Assembly (NCBI RefSeq): GCF_004745485.1
Contig: NZ_RHFG01000021.1
Coordinates: forward strand, 1-64,000
DNA length: 64,000 nt
From: Brevibacterium sp. S22
Lineage (GTDB): Bacteria; Actinomycetota; Actinomycetes; Actinomycetales; Brevibacteriaceae
Direction of reading: 5' to 3'
The first letter of the stretch is position 1, and the number at the start of each line of letters is the position of its first letter. The notes below the pieces were generated by a model, which searched no databases, was not told the DNA's origin, and saw only the letters and a list, made by a program, of their open reading frames with translations. Below are positions 62,602 through 64,000 of this stretch, piece after piece. Made by a program: the position numbers and the translations under genes.

Positions 62602-63420
62602 TCAGGCCTTCGCTGAAGTTCGTAGGGACGGATGATGGATCGGGACGGAGGTTAAGAGCCGTTTGGTGTATTCGTGCTGCGGGGCAGCGAAGAGATCTGG
62701 CGTATTGGCTTCTTCGACAATTCGGCCGTGATACATGACTCCGACTCGGTGAGAGAGATACCGGACGACAGACATGTCGTGAGTGATGAACAGGTAGGCG
62801 AGGCCGAGATCAGCCTGTAGCTTTCGCAACAGATTGAGGATCTGCGCCTGAATCGAAACGTCAAGCGCAGAGACGGGTTCATCACAGATGATGATCTTGG
62901 GGTTGACGACCAGCGCCCGGGCGATTCCGATGCGTTGCCGTTGGCCCCCAGAGAATTCGTGAGGGTAACGCTGTGCATGTTCGTCTGAGAACCCCACCGC
63001 GTTCAACGCCTCATCGACCTTTGTCCGCAGTACTGAAGGATCTTTTTCTCCGACGATGCGTAACGACTCTTCGAGGATTCCTCGGATCCTTCTTCTGGGG
63101 TTGAGGGAAGAGTATGGGTCCTGGAATATCATCTGGACGTCTCGATTAGCCCGGGCAGTCGTCTGCACAGCGGTAGATCCATCGGCAGCTCTGACAGTGA
63201 CATGGCCGGAGGTCGGGGTGATGAGCCCTTGCAACATCCGACCGGTCGTCGACTTCCCGGATCCCGATTCTCCGACGAGAGCGTAGGTCTTTCCCGCAGC
63301 CAGGGACAGACTGACATCGTCGACCGCGCGGTTTTCGGAAGTGGTGCGTCCCAGGAAGGACCTCGTCGAGAAGGTTTTGGACAAGTGGTGTGCTTCGAGT
63401 ACCGGTTGATCGGATTTCAT
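62602..63420 (-). CDS. Oligopeptide-type ABC transporter ATP-binding protein (OppF/DppF-like)
   Basis: 272-residue ATPase: Walker [16 protein letters not shown]-loop [14 protein letters not shown], signature [15 protein letters not shown], Walker [16 protein letters not shown]-loop FITHDMSVV. The N-terminal SKTF...[14 protein letters not shown] region and the C-terminal [12 protein letters not shown] are typical of OppF/DppF. ATG 63420 follows GGAGGAG. It overlaps the OppD-like gene (ATGA) and is followed by the racemase-like gene. It lacks the Cys-rich C-terminus that the OppD-like partner has. Confidence 0.93.
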   Translation of the reverse strand: MKSDQPVLEAHHLSKTFSTRSFLGRTTSENRAVDDVSLSLAAGKTYALVGESGSGKSTTGRMLQGLITPTSGHVTVRAADGSTAVQTTARANRDVQMIFQDPYSSLNPRRRIRGILEESLRIVGEKDPSVLRTKVDEALNAVGFSDEHAQRYPHEFSGGQRQRIGIARALVVNPKIIICDEPVSALDVSIQAQILNLLRKLQADLGLAYLFITHDMSVVRYLSHRVGVMYHGRIVEEANTPDLFAAPQHEYTKRLLTSVPIHHPSLRTSAKA

Positions 63421-64000
63421 CGGACTCCTCCGTTTGACAGTGAGGCCCCGGTGGCGAGTTCTGCGCTGCGAATGCAACGTGATGCGTGGTCGTCGGACAG
63501 GACTTCGAGTTCGATGGTCTGTTGCCTGCATTCTGGAAGAACCAATGCACAGCGCTCGGCGAAACGGCATCCCTGTGGAATGTGATGCAACGTTGGGACT
63601 GCTCCCGGAATAATAGGCAGATCGTCTTCGGGATCCGCATCGATGCCAGGAGTCGACGCCATCAGGCCTCGGGTGTATGGATGGGCAGGATTGTCGAACA
63701 AGGTGTGTACATCTGTGTATTCGACGACCTCGCCGAGGTACATGACCACCACTCGATCACAGATCTCGGCCACGACTCCAAGGTCGTGGGTGATGAAGAG
63801 AATTCCCGCATCGAATTCATCTTTGAGTTCGATGAGCAACTTGAGGATTTGGGCTTGGGTCGTCACGTCCAATGCCGTCGTCGGCTCGTCGGCGATAAGC
63901 AGCTCAGGATCGCAAGAAAGCGCCATGGCGATCATGACTCGCTGACGTTGCCCGCCCGAGAGCTGGTGAGGGTACTGCCGCATGCGGCTTTCAGGTTCGG
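63417..64000 (-). CDS. Oligopeptide-type ABC transporter ATP-binding protein (OppD/DppD-like), 5' end outside window
   Basis: The C-terminal 193 residues or so of an OppD-type ATPase: signature [16 protein letters not shown], Walker [16 protein letters not shown]-loop FITHDLGVV, then the oligopeptide-transporter C-terminal domain with [13 protein letters not shown] and the Cys-containing [16 protein letters not shown] (iron-sulfur or structural motif of OppD/DppD). Walker A and the start lie beyond 64000. Its partner is the OppF-like gene (ATGA overlap). Permease genes are expected upstream, off the edge. Confidence 0.9.
   Translation of the reverse strand, partial: EPESRMRQYPHQLSGGQRQRVMIAMALSCDPELLIADEPTTALDVTTQAQILKLLIELKDEFDAGILFITHDLGVVAEICDRVVVMYLGEVVEYTDVHTLFDNPAHPYTRGLMASTPGIDADPEDDLPIIPGAVPTLHHIPQGCRFAERCALVLPECRQQTIELEVLSDDHASRCIRSAELATGASLSNGGVR

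Overview
The window is high-GC bacterial DNA with tightly packed genes, many ATGA or GTGA overlaps and actinobacterial gene families: a protein O-mannosyltransferase, an RpfB-type resuscitation factor, a GuaB-like second IMP dehydrogenase, DUF4190 and DUF3817 membrane proteins, a DtxR-type iron box and CIRCE-controlled groESL. The best fit is a Brevibacterium-like member of the Micrococcales. That placement is inferred from gene content, not from a marker gene search.

Layout. 1-9.9 kb: a partial mannosyltransferase gene (minus strand), three DUF4190 genes in a row, rsmI, an AbiEi/DUF559-like gene flanked by two copies of a palindromic repeat, then metG-tatD-rpfB. 10-12.2 kb: groES-groL behind two CIRCE operators. 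12.5-22 kb: a pyruvyltransferase-family gene, a MacB-type ABC exporter pair, a DUF1707 protein, a pseudouridine synthase carrying a tandem-repeat insert, a GntR regulator and guaB. 22.3-28.2 kb: an iron-regulated hydroxamate siderophore operon in which the acetyltransferase and the NIS synthetase are fused. 28.4-32.8 kb: a LacI regulator and a XylFGH-like sugar importer. 33.1-36.6 kb: a TPP riboswitch followed by thiM-thiE-thiD-tenA. 36.7-37.6 kb: two small membrane proteins. 37.7-42.6 kb (minus strand): nadA-nadB-nadC plus a NifS-like cysteine desulfurase. 43-44.8 kb: panB-panC. 45-50 kb: a CmpX-like TM-helix protein, a LysE/LysR divergent pair, a GuaB3-type protein and a SURF1 protein. 50.6-55 kb: a DUF3817 protein, guaA and bioYMN behind a BioQ-like palindrome. 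55.1-56.7 kb: a DUF3800 gene and a cysteine-less isochorismatase-fold protein. 56.9-64 kb (minus strand, visibly less GC-rich): an operon for uptake and processing of peptides or N-acyl/D-amino acids, running off the right edge.

The genes fall into coherent modules: cofactor supply (thiamin, NAD, pantothenate, biotin), guanine nucleotide synthesis (guaB, guaB3-like, guaA), iron acquisition, sugar and amide/peptide uptake, and protein folding.

The most interesting structure is not one gene. A short GC-rich motif (core GGGCCGCCTCGGCGAG) recurs between genes, inside hairpins that look like terminators, and in frame inside poorly constrained loops of several proteins, once as 57-bp tandem copies. 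It resembles the behaviour of Rickettsia palindromic elements. A second repeat family consists of nested palindromes that flank the AbiEi-like gene as direct repeats whose 10-nt loops are inverted relative to each other. Both need genome-wide counting to be confirmed.
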